DNA of 33,546 nucleotides from Erythrobacter donghaensis. Lineage in GTDB: Bacteria > Pseudomonadota > Alphaproteobacteria > Sphingomonadales > Sphingomonadaceae. The translations under genes and the position numbers were made by a program. The notes beneath the pieces are model-generated. The model did no database searches, was not told the origin of the DNA, and saw only the letters and a list, made by a program, of their open reading frames with translations. Positions 16,072-24,078 of the stretch are shown piece after piece (position 1 is the first letter of the stretch; every line of letters begins with the position of its first letter). Location: assembly GCF_001557325.1 (NCBI RefSeq), contig NZ_LSJS01000097.1, positions 1 to 33,546 of the forward strand, read 5' to 3'.

Positions 16072-16950
16072 ATGCGCATCGTCGCCGGCATCCTGACCGC
16101 GCTGCTGATCGCCGCGCCCGCTGCGGCGCAAGACGGCGCGGCGCGCGCTCAGCCCGAGATCATCGTCCGCCCGCCCCCGACCGAGGCCGAGCGCAAGCGC
16201 GAGCTGCGCGAATTTGCCCGCGACGTGATCCGCCCGCCGCGGATGGACGATCCGGTGGCGAAGTTCTTCTTTCCGGTCTGCGTCAAGGTGCTCGGCCTCG
16301 CGCCCGAGGATGCCGAGGTGGTCGCCGAGCGCATCCGCGAGAATGCAGACGCTCTCGGCGTCGGGGCCGATCGTGCCTCCGGCTGCGTGCCGAGCGTGCG
16401 CGTCGCCTTCATGGCCCCGGCGGCAGGCCCGGCGGAGCGCTGGCTGAATTCCGAGTCGCCGCAACTCGCCCACCTTGCCGCCTACCAGCGCGAACGGGTG
16501 CTGGGCGAGGCAGGGCCGGTCAGGGCGTGGAACAAGGTCGCGGTGCGTGATTTCCTCGGGCAGCCCATCAGGGCGGGTGAGACACTTTGGCTCGACCCCC
16601 CGCCGCAAAACCGAACCGATCCGATCGTCACCACCGAGATCACGGGCGCTGCCGTCCTGATCGCGCGCGAGGCGGCGCACGGCTTCACGCTCGGCCAGCT
16701 GGCGGATTACATCACGATGCGCGCGCTGCTCGGCACCGGAGCGCCCGAGGGAGCAGCGCCTGCGCCGACGATCCTCACCCTGTTCGACGATGCCGCGCCG
16801 CCGGCCGGGCTGACCGCGTTCGACAGAGCGCTGGTGCGCGAACTCTATAACGCCTCGCGCAATGCAAGCCCCCGCCGGGTCTTCAACGACATCGCCCGTG
16901 CAGCAGTGGCGGCGGAGCCCTCAGACATGCGCGAGAACGCGGCCCCGTAG
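16072..16950 (+). CDS. Secreted protein of unknown function
   Basis: A 292-aa protein that I cannot assign to a family. Residues 1-20 are a clear signal peptide ending AAPAAAQ, so it should be exported to the periplasm. The mature part begins with a Pro-rich, charged region ([20 protein letters not shown]). It then has a segment with two cysteines about 50 residues apart ([10 protein letters not shown] and [12 protein letters not shown]) that could form a disulfide, and a later conserved-looking stretch [20 protein letters not shown] 16072 creates the signal peptide; the frame is open back to 15985 without support. It has its own promoter, lies reversed between phoH and miaB, and its last 30 bp overlap the 3' end of miaB. 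Codon use and GC content are like those of the neighbours. Confidence 0.85.
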   Translation: MRIVAGILTALLIAAPAAAQDGAARAQPEIIVRPPPTEAERKRELREFARDVIRPPRMDDPVAKFFFPVCVKVLGLAPEDAEVVAERIRENADALGVGADRASGCVPSVRVAFMAPAAGPAERWLNSESPQLAHLAAYQRERVLGEAGPVRAWNKVAVRDFLGQPIRAGETLWLDPPPQNRTDPIVTTEITGAAVLIAREAAHGFTLGQLADYITMRALLGTGAPEGAAPAPTILTLFDDAAPPAGLTAFDRALVRELYNASRNASPRRVFNDIARAAVAAEPSDMRENAAP

Positions 16951-18258
16951 CGAGTTCGGCCCCGCCTCGGCCAGTTCCACCTCGACCAAGCCGCCGATGG
17001 CATGGTCGCCCTCGAAGTGGACGCTCTGCAGCCACGGCGACTTTCCGAGCCACTGGCCGGGATGCCGTCCCGTGCGCTCGACCAGTACTTCACAAGTCTT
17101 GCCGACGCTCGCCCGGTTGAAGGCGAGCTGATGCTGCCCGATGCGCTGCTGAAGACGCTGGAGCCGGTCGTCCATCACCTCAGGTGCGATCTGGCCGTCC
17201 ATCGTCGCCGCCGGGGTGCCGGGGCGCGGGGAGTATTTGAAGCTGAAGCAGGCGGCGTAGCGGACCGCGTCGACGATGCTCAGGGTGTCCGCGAACTCCG
17301 CCTCGGTCTCGCCCGGAAAGCCGACGATGAAATCGCCCGACAGCGCGATGTCGGGACGGACGGCGCGGAAGCGCTCGATCAGCTTCAGATAGCTTTCCGC
17401 GGTGTGCTGGCGGTTCATCGCCTTGAGCACGCGGTCGCTCCCGGCCTGCACGGGCAGGTGCAGATAGGGCATGAGCTTGGCGACCTCGCCATGCGCGGCG
17501 ATGAGGTCCTCGTCCATGTCGTTGGGGTGGCTGGTGGTGTAGCGGATGCGCGCGAGGCCATCGATGCCCGCCAGCACACGGATCAGCCCGCCCAGCCCCA
17601 CGCGCCGCCCCTTTTCGTCCTCGCCCGCCCAGGCGTTGACGTTCTGGCCGAGCAGCGTGATCTCCTTCGCCCCCGCTTCGACCAGTTTCTGCGCCTCGGC
17701 GACCAAATGGCTAAAGGGCCGCGAGATTTCCGCACCGCGGGTATAGGGGACAACGCAATAGGTGCAGAACTTGTCGCAGCCTTCCTGCACGGTGAGGAAG
17801 GCGCTCGGGCCGCGCTTGCGCCGCGCGGGGAGCGCGTCGAACTTGGCGATGGCGGGCATGTCGGTATCGGTGGCGCGCTCGCCCTTCAACGCTTGCCCGA
17901 GCATCTGCGGCAGGCGGTGATAGGCCTGCGGGCCGACCACGATGCTGACCGCCGGGGCGCGGGCCATGATCTCCTCGCCCTCGGCCTGCGCGACGCAGCC
18001 TGCCACCGCGATCAGCGGCTGCTTGCCCGCCTCCTCGCCGGCCTTCACGAGCCGGCCGATGTCGGAATAGACCTTCTCGGCCGCCTTCTCGCGGATGTGG
18101 CAGGTGTTGAGGATGACGAGGTCCGCCTCCTCCCCCTCGGGCGCGGGCTGGATGCCGCGCTCGGCGAGCAGCTCGCCCATGCGCTCGCCATCATAGACGT
18201 TCATCTGGCAGCCGAAGCTCTTGACCCGGTAGGTCTGGGGGGCGGAGGTGGGTTTCAT
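16921..18258 (-). CDS. miaB: tRNA-2-methylthio-N6-dimethylallyladenosine synthase MiaB
   Basis: Radical SAM methylthiotransferase that adds the 2-methylthio group to i6A37 of tRNAs. The 445-aa product has the N-terminal MTTase domain with cluster cysteines C17 (FGCQMNVYD), C53 (NTCHIREKA) and C88 (AGCVAQAEG). The radical SAM motif CX3CX2C is at C161, C165 and C168 ([16 protein letters not shown]), and a C-terminal TRAM domain runs from about residue 375. HIREKA is typical of MiaB as against RimO or MtaB. The frame is open to 18366, but ATG 18258 gives the usual start before TYRVKSFGC. It is the first gene of the miaB-phoH-ybeY-corC set and overlaps the convergent secreted-protein gene by 30 bp. 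Confidence 0.96.
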   Translation of the reverse strand: MKPTSAPQTYRVKSFGCQMNVYDGERMGELLAERGIQPAPEGEEADLVILNTCHIREKAAEKVYSDIGRLVKAGEEAGKQPLIAVAGCVAQAEGEEIMARAPAVSIVVGPQAYHRLPQMLGQALKGERATDTDMPAIAKFDALPARRKRGPSAFLTVQEGCDKFCTYCVVPYTRGAEISRPFSHLVAEAQKLVEAGAKEITLLGQNVNAWAGEDEKGRRVGLGGLIRVLAGIDGLARIRYTTSHPNDMDEDLIAAHGEVAKLMPYLHLPVQAGSDRVLKAMNRQHTAESYLKLIERFRAVRPDIALSGDFIVGFPGETEAEFADTLSIVDAVRYAACFSFKYSPRPGTPAATMDGQIAPEVMDDRLQRLQQRIGQHQLAFNRASVGKTCEVLVERTGRHPGQWLGKSPWLQSVHFEGDHAIGGLVEVELAEAGPNSLRGRVLAHV

Positions 18259-18440
18259 GAGGGGTGCGCCTTTAGCGCCGATGGGGCCGCGGTTCAATCG
18301 TGCGGCCAGCGACGGGAGCCGTAGCCGCAAGGATCGGACACGCCGCGCCATAGGCTCCCCGCCCAAGCGCCGGTTTTCACGCGATATTCACGGCTTGCTG
18401 CGACATGGCACCATGGTTTGCAGCATGAAGCCCTTCACTG

Positions 18441-18839
18441 ATGTACGGCGATAAGCCCGAAAGCCCCTTTGCGGGCGCTCTTGCGCGCTGCTTCACCGTG
18501 CCCGTGATCGTCAGCTGGGCAGCTGCGGCGCTGACCTGGATGATCCTCGTCACCCTGCCCAAACAGGACAGCACCGGCTGGTGGCTGTTCGCGATGATCG
18601 CGCTCATCATCGGCATCGTCACCATCGCCCCCCTGTACGAAATGGGTTTCGGTCCGATCGAGGCGTTCCTGATCGTCGGAGGGCTATCGCTCGCGCTGGT
18701 CGCGCTGCTGTTTCTCGTTGGGCTGTGGCGGCGCGAGCCGATCCTCGTCGGGATCGCCGGTCATGCGGCGATCGCTGGGATCGGCTTCGCGCTGTTCTGG
18801 CAGAGCCTGCAAGGCCACGTCGTCTCGCCGGGGATCTAG
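18441..18839 (+). CDS. Small integral membrane protein of unknown function
   Basis: A 132-aa protein with four hydrophobic segments long enough to span the membrane (about residues 20-40, 46-65, 70-94 and 100-123) and no signal peptide or recognised motif. The N-terminus is short and cytoplasmic-looking. I do not recognise a family. The start is uncertain: ATG 18441 lacks a clear binding site and lies inside a 9-codon open frame beginning ATG at 18425 (MKPFTDVRR, stop at 18454), so it may be read by re-initiation. It is divergent from miaB (182-bp gap) and ends 11 bp before the convergent cyclophilin gene. Confidence 0.7.
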   Translation: MYGDKPESPFAGALARCFTVPVIVSWAAAALTWMILVTLPKQDSTGWWLFAMIALIIGIVTIAPLYEMGFGPIEAFLIVGGLSLALVALLFLVGLWRREPILVGIAGHAAIAGIGFALFWQSLQGHVVSPGI

Positions 18840-18850
18840 GCCCCCTATCG

Positions 18851-19312
18851 TCAGGCCACCGTCGCCTTGACGATCTTGCCCGGCGCGCGCGGCGGTTCGC
18901 CCTTGGGAATGGCGTGGACGTGTTCCATCCCGCTCACCACCTGGCCCCACACGGTGTACTGCTTGTCGAGGAAGCGCGCGTCGTCGAGGCAGATGAAGAA
19001 CTGCGAATTGGCGCTGTTGGGGTTCTGCGCGCGGGCCATCGAGCACACGCCTTCGACGTGGGGCTCGGCGTTGAATTCGGCCGGAAGGTCGGGCTTGTCG
19101 CTGCCGCCCATGCCGGTGCCGGTCGGATCGCCGCCCTGCGCCATGAAACCGGCGATCACGCGGTGGAAGATCACCCCGTCGTAGAAGCCTTCCTGCGCCA
19201 GCTCGGTAATGCGCGCGACATGGCCGGGGGCAATGTCGGGGCGCAGCTTGATGACGACATCGCCGGTCTCGCCGGTGCCGTTGTCGAGGGTGAAGGTGAG
19301 GGTTTCGGCCAT
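18851..19312 (-). CDS. Cyclophilin-type peptidyl-prolyl cis-trans isomerase
   Basis: A 153-aa cytoplasmic cyclophilin that speeds proline isomerisation in folding proteins. Catalytic features include FHRVIAGFMAQGGDPTGTGM (the Arg and Phe/Met of the active site, residues about 49-68), MARAQNPNSANSQFFI and a VWGQVVSGME segment near the end. No signal peptide precedes it, so it is the cytoplasmic (PpiB-like) form. It is divergently arranged with mgtE across a 102-bp gap. Identity is clear; the exact ppi symbol is not decidable. Confidence 0.95.
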   Translation of the reverse strand: MAETLTFTLDNGTGETGDVVIKLRPDIAPGHVARITELAQEGFYDGVIFHRVIAGFMAQGGDPTGTGMGGSDKPDLPAEFNAEPHVEGVCSMARAQNPNSANSQFFICLDDARFLDKQYTVWGQVVSGMEHVHAIPKGEPPRAPGKIVKATVA

Positions 19313-19414
19313 TTCGGTATCTCCTGCGTCGATTTGCCCGCGCTTTTAGCAGCCATTGTCCGCCTGTCACCCTCCCCGGCTTGCTTTTGCGCCCTCCCCG
19401 CCTAAACCGCCGAC

Positions 19415-20863
19415 ATGGCCGACGACCTCACCCCAGATGACGATCTGCTGATCGCCGATTCCGGTGAGGTGGAAGTGCGTCCGGACGACCGCGTCGACGA
19501 TGAACGCCACGACGAGGAAAACCGCCTCAAGCCCTCCTTCGTCAGCGCCGTCCACGATGCGCTCGAGGCGGGGGACAAGGGCGCGGTCTATGATCTGGTC
19601 GAGCCGCTCCACGCCGCCGACATTGCCGACCTCATCGAACTGCTCGAACCGCGCGAGCGCGCGCAGCTCGCCTCCGCGATCAGCGATCTGATGACCGGCG
19701 ACGTGGTCGCCGAACTCAACGATTACGTCCGCGAAGACCTGATGGACACGCTGTCCGCGCAGGCCGTGGCGGTGATTGCCGAACAGCTCGACACCGACGA
19801 TGCGGTGCAGCTGATCGAGGACCTCGACGAGGCCGATCAGCGCGCGGTGATGGCCGAGCTCGAGCCGGAGACGCGCGAGGCGGTCTCGAGCGCGCTGGCC
19901 TATCCCGAAGAGACCGCCGGGCGCCTGATGAGCCGTCACTTCGTGGCGGTGCCCGAGCATCTCACCGTCGGCGACCTCATCGATTACCTGCGCGAGGACG
20001 GCGATCTCGAGCATGACTTCTTCGAAGTCTTCGTGATCGACGAGCGGCACCACCCGGTCGGCACCTGCGCCTTGAACTGGATTCTCACCACGCCGCGTTC
20101 GGTGAAGCTCACCGACCTGATGAAGCGCGACCAGACCCTGATCCCGGTGACGATGGACCAGGAAGAGGCCGCGCTGATGTTCCAGAAATACGCGCTGATC
20201 TCGGCCGCGGTGGTGGACGAGAGCGGGCGGCTGGTCGGCCAGATGACGGTCGACGACGTCGTCCACATCATCTCCGAAGAGGCGGGCGAGGACGCGCTGC
20301 TGCTGTCGGGAGCAGGCGACGGCGACATCAACGAGCCGATCCGCGAGGCCTATGGCGCGCGCGTGCGCTGGCTGATCGCCAATCTCGGGACAGCGGTGGT
20401 CGCCTCCTCGATCATCGCCTTCTTCGGCGCGGCGATCGAGCAGCTGGTGGCGCTCGCGGTGCTCATGCCGATCGTCGCCAGCATCGGCGGCAATGCGGGG
20501 ACGCAGACCATGGCGGTGGCGGTGCGCGCGATTGCGACCAACCAGCTGACCCGCTCCAACACCCGCCGCATCCTGTGGCGCGAGTTCCGCGTGGCGCTGC
20601 TCAATGGCGGCACCATCGCGGTGCTGATCGGGCTGGCGGCGGCGGTGCTGTTCACCCCGATGATGGGCGTGGTGATCGCGCTCGCGATGATTATCAACAT
20701 CGCGATTGCCGGCCTCGCCGGCGTGCTGGTGCCGGTGATCTTCGAGCGGCTCGATCAGGACCCGGCGGTGGCTTCATCCGTGTTCGTGACGATGATCACC
20801 GATTCGATGGGCTTCTTCGCCTTCTTAGGTTTGGCAGTGGTGATGGGACTGGTCACGTTCTAG
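19415..20863 (+). CDS. mgtE: Magnesium transporter MgtE
   Basis: Inner-membrane Mg2+ channel of 482 residues. It has an acidic N-terminal extension, then the MgtE N domain (about 40-160; ADIADLIELLEPRERAQL and YPEETAGRLMSRHF), two CBS domains that sense magnesium (about 165-290) and a five-helix membrane domain from about 305. The pore signature is PIVASIGGNAGTQTMAVAVR, followed by an acidic segment with ITDSMGFFAF near the C-terminus. MgtE closes when cytoplasmic Mg2+ is high, through the cytosolic domains. The start ATG 19415 lacks a strong binding site. It is followed 33 bp later by an SDR gene on the same strand, perhaps co-transcribed. CorC, also linked to Mg, is 6.5 kb away. Confidence 0.96.
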   Translation: MADDLTPDDDLLIADSGEVEVRPDDRVDDERHDEENRLKPSFVSAVHDALEAGDKGAVYDLVEPLHAADIADLIELLEPRERAQLASAISDLMTGDVVAELNDYVREDLMDTLSAQAVAVIAEQLDTDDAVQLIEDLDEADQRAVMAELEPETREAVSSALAYPEETAGRLMSRHFVAVPEHLTVGDLIDYLREDGDLEHDFFEVFVIDERHHPVGTCALNWILTTPRSVKLTDLMKRDQTLIPVTMDQEEAALMFQKYALISAAVVDESGRLVGQMTVDDVVHIISEEAGEDALLLSGAGDGDINEPIREAYGARVRWLIANLGTAVVASSIIAFFGAAIEQLVALAVLMPIVASIGGNAGTQTMAVAVRAIATNQLTRSNTRRILWREFRVALLNGGTIAVLIGLAAAVLFTPMMGVVIALAMIINIAIAGLAGVLVPVIFERLDQDPAVASSVFVTMITDSMGFFAFLGLAVVMGLVTF

Positions 20864-20896
20864 CTTTCTCCCTCAACGACATGCGGGAGAGAGCGA

Positions 20897-21655
20897 GTGG
20901 CAGGACGGGTGGCAGGCAAGGTTGTGCTGCTGACAGGCGGCGCGATGGGTCTGGGCAAGGCGGCGGCCAAGGCCCTTCTGGCCGAGGGCGCGAGCGTCGT
21001 CATCACCGATATCGACGAGGCCGCAGGGACCGCCACGTCCGCGGAGCTGGGCTGCGGCTTTCTCCACCAGGACGTCACCGACTGGACGCGCTGGCAGGAG
21101 GTCATCGCCGAGGTAGAAGCCAGCCACGGGCGGCTCGACGTGCTGGTCAACAATGCCGCAATCACCGTCTTCGGCTCGATCGCCGACATCAGCCCGGAGG
21201 AGTTCCGGCGTTGCTACACGGTCGATGTCGATTCGATCTTCATGGGCTGCAAGGCCGCGATCCCGCTGATGGCGCGCGGCGGGGGCGGCTCGATCATCAA
21301 CTTCTCCTCGGCCGCGGGCAACAAGGTCTCGCCCGATCTGGCCGCCTACAACTCCGCCAAGGCGGCGGTGGTGACGCTCACCAAGTCCATCGCGCTCTAC
21401 TGCGCGCGCGAGAAAAACGGCGTGCGGGTGAACGCCGTGCAGCCGGGCACGATCCTCACCCCCAATGTCGAGAGCGTCATCGCCGGCACCCCCGACCCGG
21501 ACGCCACCCGCGCGGCCTTCAGCATTGCCCAGCCGATTGGCCGGATGGGCGAGGTCGAGGATATCGCACATCTCGTGGTCTACCTCGCCAGCGACGAGAG
21601 CAGGTTCGCCACAGGCGCGCCCTTCATTGTGGACGGGGGCCTCTCGATCGCTTGA
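20897..21655 (+). CDS. Short-chain dehydrogenase/reductase (SDR) family oxidoreductase
   Basis: A 252-aa classical SDR enzyme using NAD(P)H. The Rossmann motif is TGGAMGLG (residues 13-20), the NNAA motif is VLVNNAAI (83-89), and the catalytic Ser/Tyr/Lys are in INFSSAAG, Y151 and K155 (YNSAK). D38-D40 after the second strand (ITDID) suggests NAD preference. The C-terminus GAPFIVDGGLSIA is typical. The start is a GTG with GGGAGAGAG just upstream. The substrate is not recognisable; similar proteins act on hydroxysteroids, cyclohexanol and other alcohols. It is close behind mgtE and 30 bp before the DUF1489 gene. Confidence 0.92.
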   Translation: MAGRVAGKVVLLTGGAMGLGKAAAKALLAEGASVVITDIDEAAGTATSAELGCGFLHQDVTDWTRWQEVIAEVEASHGRLDVLVNNAAITVFGSIADISPEEFRRCYTVDVDSIFMGCKAAIPLMARGGGGSIINFSSAAGNKVSPDLAAYNSAKAAVVTLTKSIALYCAREKNGVRVNAVQPGTILTPNVESVIAGTPDPDATRAAFSIAQPIGRMGEVEDIAHLVVYLASDESRFATGAPFIVDGGLSIA

Positions 21656-21685
21656 TCGCGGGCGGCTTTGGCCCACATTGGGGCC

Positions 21686-22078
21686 ATGCCTCTCCACCTC
21701 ACCAAGATCGCCTTCGGGGCGAAGAGCTATGCCGAGCTCGAAGGCTGGTATCGCGGGCGCAGCACGATCCGGCTCACCACCCGCAACCGGCCGACGCGCC
21801 ATGCGGAATGCATCGGCGGGTCGCTCTACTGGATCCTCAATCACGCAATCGTCGCGCGCTCGCCGGTCCTCGGCTTCGAGAAGACCGAGGACGGGCGCTG
21901 GGACATCGTGCTCGAGCCGCGCCTGATCCGCGTCCGTCAGCAGGCGAAGCGCGCGCATCAGGGCTGGCGCTACCTCACCCAGGACAAGGCGCCCGGCGAT
22001 CTGGCCGAGGGCGAGGACATCGGCGATGCCCTCCCCGGCAAGCTGGCGATGAAGCTCGAGCGCCTCGGGCTGGTCTAG
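21686..22078 (+). CDS. DUF1489 family protein
   Basis: A 130-aa protein matching the alphaproteobacterial DUF1489 family, known only by its conservation. Typical segments are PLHLTKIAFGAKSYAELEGW at the start, RPTRHAECIGGSLYWILNHA in the middle and HQGWRYLTQDKAPGDL near the end. It is rich in His, Arg and Trp and has no signal peptide or membrane span. Function unknown; do not infer one. ATG 21686 gives the family N-terminus, while an upstream in-frame ATG at 21668 would add six residues. It ends on a CTAG that is also the stop of the convergent HdeD-like gene. Confidence 0.88.
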   Translation: MPLHLTKIAFGAKSYAELEGWYRGRSTIRLTTRNRPTRHAECIGGSLYWILNHAIVARSPVLGFEKTEDGRWDIVLEPRLIRVRQQAKRAHQGWRYLTQDKAPGDLAEGEDIGDALPGKLAMKLERLGLV

Positions 22079-22647
22079 CCGCTCACCCGCGGGGGGGCGG
22101 TGCCGGTGCAGCACAGGAAGGCCGCGCCGGTGAAGATCATGTTGAGCCCCACCACCAGCCCGAGCAGCGCCAGCGACCAGCCGCTCGGCAGTCCGAGCAG
22201 CACCAGCGCGCCGAGCACCAGCGACAAGAGCCCCGACACCAGAAACAGCCCCCACCCTCGCTGCGGGCGGATCTGCGCGGCCATCAGGATCCGCGCAATG
22301 CCGTCAGCCGCGAAGAACGCGCCCAGCGCCAGCGTCAACGCCAGCAGCCCGGCAAAGGGATTGACGAGGAACACCAGCCCGCCGAGCAGATAGAGCACAC
22401 CGAGCACGATCTGCACCGCCCTCCCCTGCCAGCCATGCACGCGAAAGGCGTGGACGAGCGCCGCGATGCCGCCCGCCAGCAGCGTCAGCCCGACCACAAG
22501 ATTGAACGACAGCGCCGCCAGCAGCGGGAAGGCGAGCGACAGCACGCCGACCACCACCAGCACGACGCCGAGCACCACGAAGCCGCTCCGCCGCACCGGG
22601 GTGCGCGCACCGAAGCGCTTGTATTGGGCCTTGGGATAGGCCGCCAT
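22075..22647 (-). CDS. HdeD family acid-resistance-type membrane protein
   Basis: A 190-aa inner-membrane protein with six predicted helices in three similar pairs, as in HdeD/DUF308 proteins. The repeated pattern includes GVVLVVVGVLSLAFPLLAAL, GVLYLLGGLVFLVNPFAGL and the SLVLGALVLLGLPSG region. E. coli HdeD contributes to acid resistance at high cell density; here the role is unproven. The frame is open to 22782, but the ATG at 22647 has AGGAGG 8 nt upstream. It lies downstream of the YflT-like stress gene on the same strand, with a strong hairpin in the 91-bp gap, which suggests a shared stress-response role. Confidence 0.9.
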   Translation of the reverse strand: MAAYPKAQYKRFGARTPVRRSGFVVLGVVLVVVGVLSLAFPLLAALSFNLVVGLTLLAGGIAALVHAFRVHGWQGRAVQIVLGVLYLLGGLVFLVNPFAGLLALTLALGAFFAADGIARILMAAQIRPQRGWGLFLVSGLLSLVLGALVLLGLPSGWSLALLGLVVGLNMIFTGAAFLCCTGTAPPRVSG

Positions 22648-22692
22648 CGGCTCAAGCCTCCTTGTTGGACGGGGACGCGCGCGGCGCCAGGC

Positions 22693-22711
22693 CGGGGAGC
22701 GCCGCTCCCCG
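22693..22711 (-). terminator. Strong GC stem-loop between YflT-like and HdeD-like genes
   Basis: Perfect 8-bp inverted repeat CGGGGAGC/GCTCCCCG with a 3-nt loop, about 28 bp after the YflT-like stop. There is no T-tract, so it may slow or stabilise the transcript end more than terminate it. Confidence 0.4.
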
Positions 22712-22738
22712 ACCCGGTGCCTGCGCCTCGTCAATCGA

Positions 22739-23260
22739 TCAGAAACCGACCGCGCGCGCATTGCCCGCGTTGTGGCCGCCATTGCGGGTGAGCACTTCGC
22801 GCAGCTTCGCCTCGTCGAGGCCGACGTCCTCGATCGTCACCACCACGCCGCCATTCTTGATGCGGTCGTTGTAATAGGTCGCATCCTCCTCGCTCACGCC
22901 GTGCTTGGTGAGCGTCTCGTTGAGCGTGCCGCCGATCGCGCCGAGCACCGCGCCGACGCCGACCGCTTCGGGCGCGGCAGCGGCAGCGATTGCCCCTGCG
23001 GCGGCCAGCGGGCCAACCCCCGGGATCGCCAGCGCGGCAACGCCGAGGCCTGCGCCCAGCGCGCCTCCGCCGAGAACCCCGCGCAGCACGTTGCGGTGTT
23101 CCTCGTCGGTCACCTCGCCATCGCCGGTGGAGGTGGTGGTGGTGCCCTTGTGATGGGCGATCACCGACATGTCATTGTCGCCGATCCCGAGCGAGCGCAG
23201 GTCGTTCACCGCGCGCTCGGCTTCGGCGTGGCTGTCGAAAATCGCGGATACCTTGGACAT
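22739..23260 (-). CDS. YflT-like general stress protein
   Basis: A 173-aa protein with an N-terminal domain like heat-induced stress protein YflT/GSP17M (MSKVSAIFDSHAEAERAVNDL, residues 1-35). A Gly/Ala-rich hydrophobic middle follows (about 60-110, LRGVLGGGALGAGLGVAALA), which could insert in a membrane or form a glycine-zipper. An acidic C-terminal part ends the protein (NGGVVVTIEDVGLDEAKLREVL). The biochemical function is unknown. GGAG stands 8 nt before ATG 23260, and that site lies in one arm of an 11-bp inverted repeat upstream, so translation may be regulated. The gene precedes the HdeD-like gene on the same strand. Confidence 0.85.
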   Translation of the reverse strand: MSKVSAIFDSHAEAERAVNDLRSLGIGDNDMSVIAHHKGTTTTSTGDGEVTDEEHRNVLRGVLGGGALGAGLGVAALAIPGVGPLAAAGAIAAAAAPEAVGVGAVLGAIGGTLNETLTKHGVSEEDATYYNDRIKNGGVVVTIEDVGLDEAKLREVLTRNGGHNAGNARAVGF

Positions 23261-23267
23261 TGCTGTT

Positions 23268-23328
23268 CTCCTGCAAGCTGGGACGCCCGCGCAAGAATAG
23301 CGGGGCGTGTGACCATGGCTTGCAGGAG
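23268..23328 (-). promoter_or_regulatory. Leader able to sequester the YflT-like ribosome binding site
   Basis: Read on the minus strand, CTCCTGCAAGC (23328-23318) is fully complementary to GCTTGCAGGAG (23278-23268), which contains the GGAG of the stress gene, 7 nt before its ATG. Between them sits a second hairpin (23284-23307: CGCCC-CGC stem, one bulge, 7-nt AT-rich loop). If transcription starts upstream of 23328 this would be a two-stem leader blocking translation, like an RNA thermometer. If TATTCT in the inner loop is a -10 box, only the DNA palindrome matters. Confidence 0.5.
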
Positions 23329-23388
23329 GCAGGCCGCGAGGGCGCTGTCATGGGTGGGTGATGCGGCGGCGCTCAGCCGAAATCCGGG

Positions 23389-24078
23389 TCAGGTGGTCGC
23401 GCGGGTCTTCTCGGCGACGCGGCGCAGCGCGTTGGCATAGACCTCCGGAGCCTGCGCGCCGGGGATCAGGAACCTGTTCTCCACGATCATCGCCGGCACG
23501 CCCGAGATGTTCATGTCCCAAGCCTGCGCCTCCTCGGCGAGCACGCGCGCCTCGAGTTCGGGGTCGTCGAGCGCGGCTCTGGCCGCTTCGCGGTGGAGGC
23601 CGGCGCCCGCCGCGATGTCGAGCAGCACGGCCCGGTCGCCGAGGTTTCGGCGCTCGTTGAAATGGGCCCGGAACAGCGCGAGCTTGAGCGCGGTCTGCAC
23701 CTCCGGCCCGGCCTGCTCCAGCGCAAGGGCGAGCAGCTTGTGGCAATCGCGGGTGTTCCACATCATCGCGGGCGGGGCCTCACCCTCGCCCTCCCACGAC
23801 AGCGACACCCCCGCGCCCTCGGCAATTGCCTTCATCTGGCCGCGGATCCGCGCGCCCTCCTCGGCGGGACGACCATATTTGCGGCGGAGGTGGGCTTCCT
23901 GCTCCTCGCCCTCGGGGGGCATCTGCGGGTTCAGCTCAAAAGGCCGCCAGCGGATTTCGCCTGCGATCTCGCCTTCCAGTTCCTTGAGCGCCTTGGTCAG
24001 CTGGCCGTAGCCGATCAGGCACCAGGGGCACATGACATCGGAATAGATGTCGATGGTGAGTTTTTGCGGAGCGGTCAT
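23389..24078 (-). CDS. DsbA family oxidoreductase, FrnE type
   Basis: A 229-aa cytoplasmic thiol-disulfide protein of the DsbA/2-hydroxychromene-2-carboxylate isomerase superfamily. It begins with the FrnE-type strand and active site IYSDVMCPWC (C17 and C20), has the helical insertion in the middle, and the cis-proline loop ISGVPAMIVENRFLIPGAQ near residue 195. There is no signal peptide, unlike the two other DsbA-like proteins in this window. FrnE relatives act in oxidative stress tolerance (Deinococcus) or polyketide tailoring (Streptomyces). ATG 24078 overlaps the NudC stop (ATGA), so it is translationally coupled. Confidence 0.9.
   Translation of the reverse strand: MTAPQKLTIDIYSDVMCPWCLIGYGQLTKALKELEGEIAGEIRWRPFELNPQMPPEGEEQEAHLRRKYGRPAEEGARIRGQMKAIAEGAGVSLSWEGEGEAPPAMMWNTRDCHKLLALALEQAGPEVQTALKLALFRAHFNERRNLGDRAVLLDIAAGAGLHREAARAALDDPELEARVLAEEAQAWDMNISGVPAMIVENRFLIPGAQAPEVYANALRRVAEKTRATT

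Noticed and set aside
14848..16680. 610-codon version of PhoH reaching back over the secreted-protein gene
   Set aside because: The extra N-terminal part is low-complexity, lies antisense to a better gene and is not in the family; the ATG at 15891 has a good ribosome binding site.
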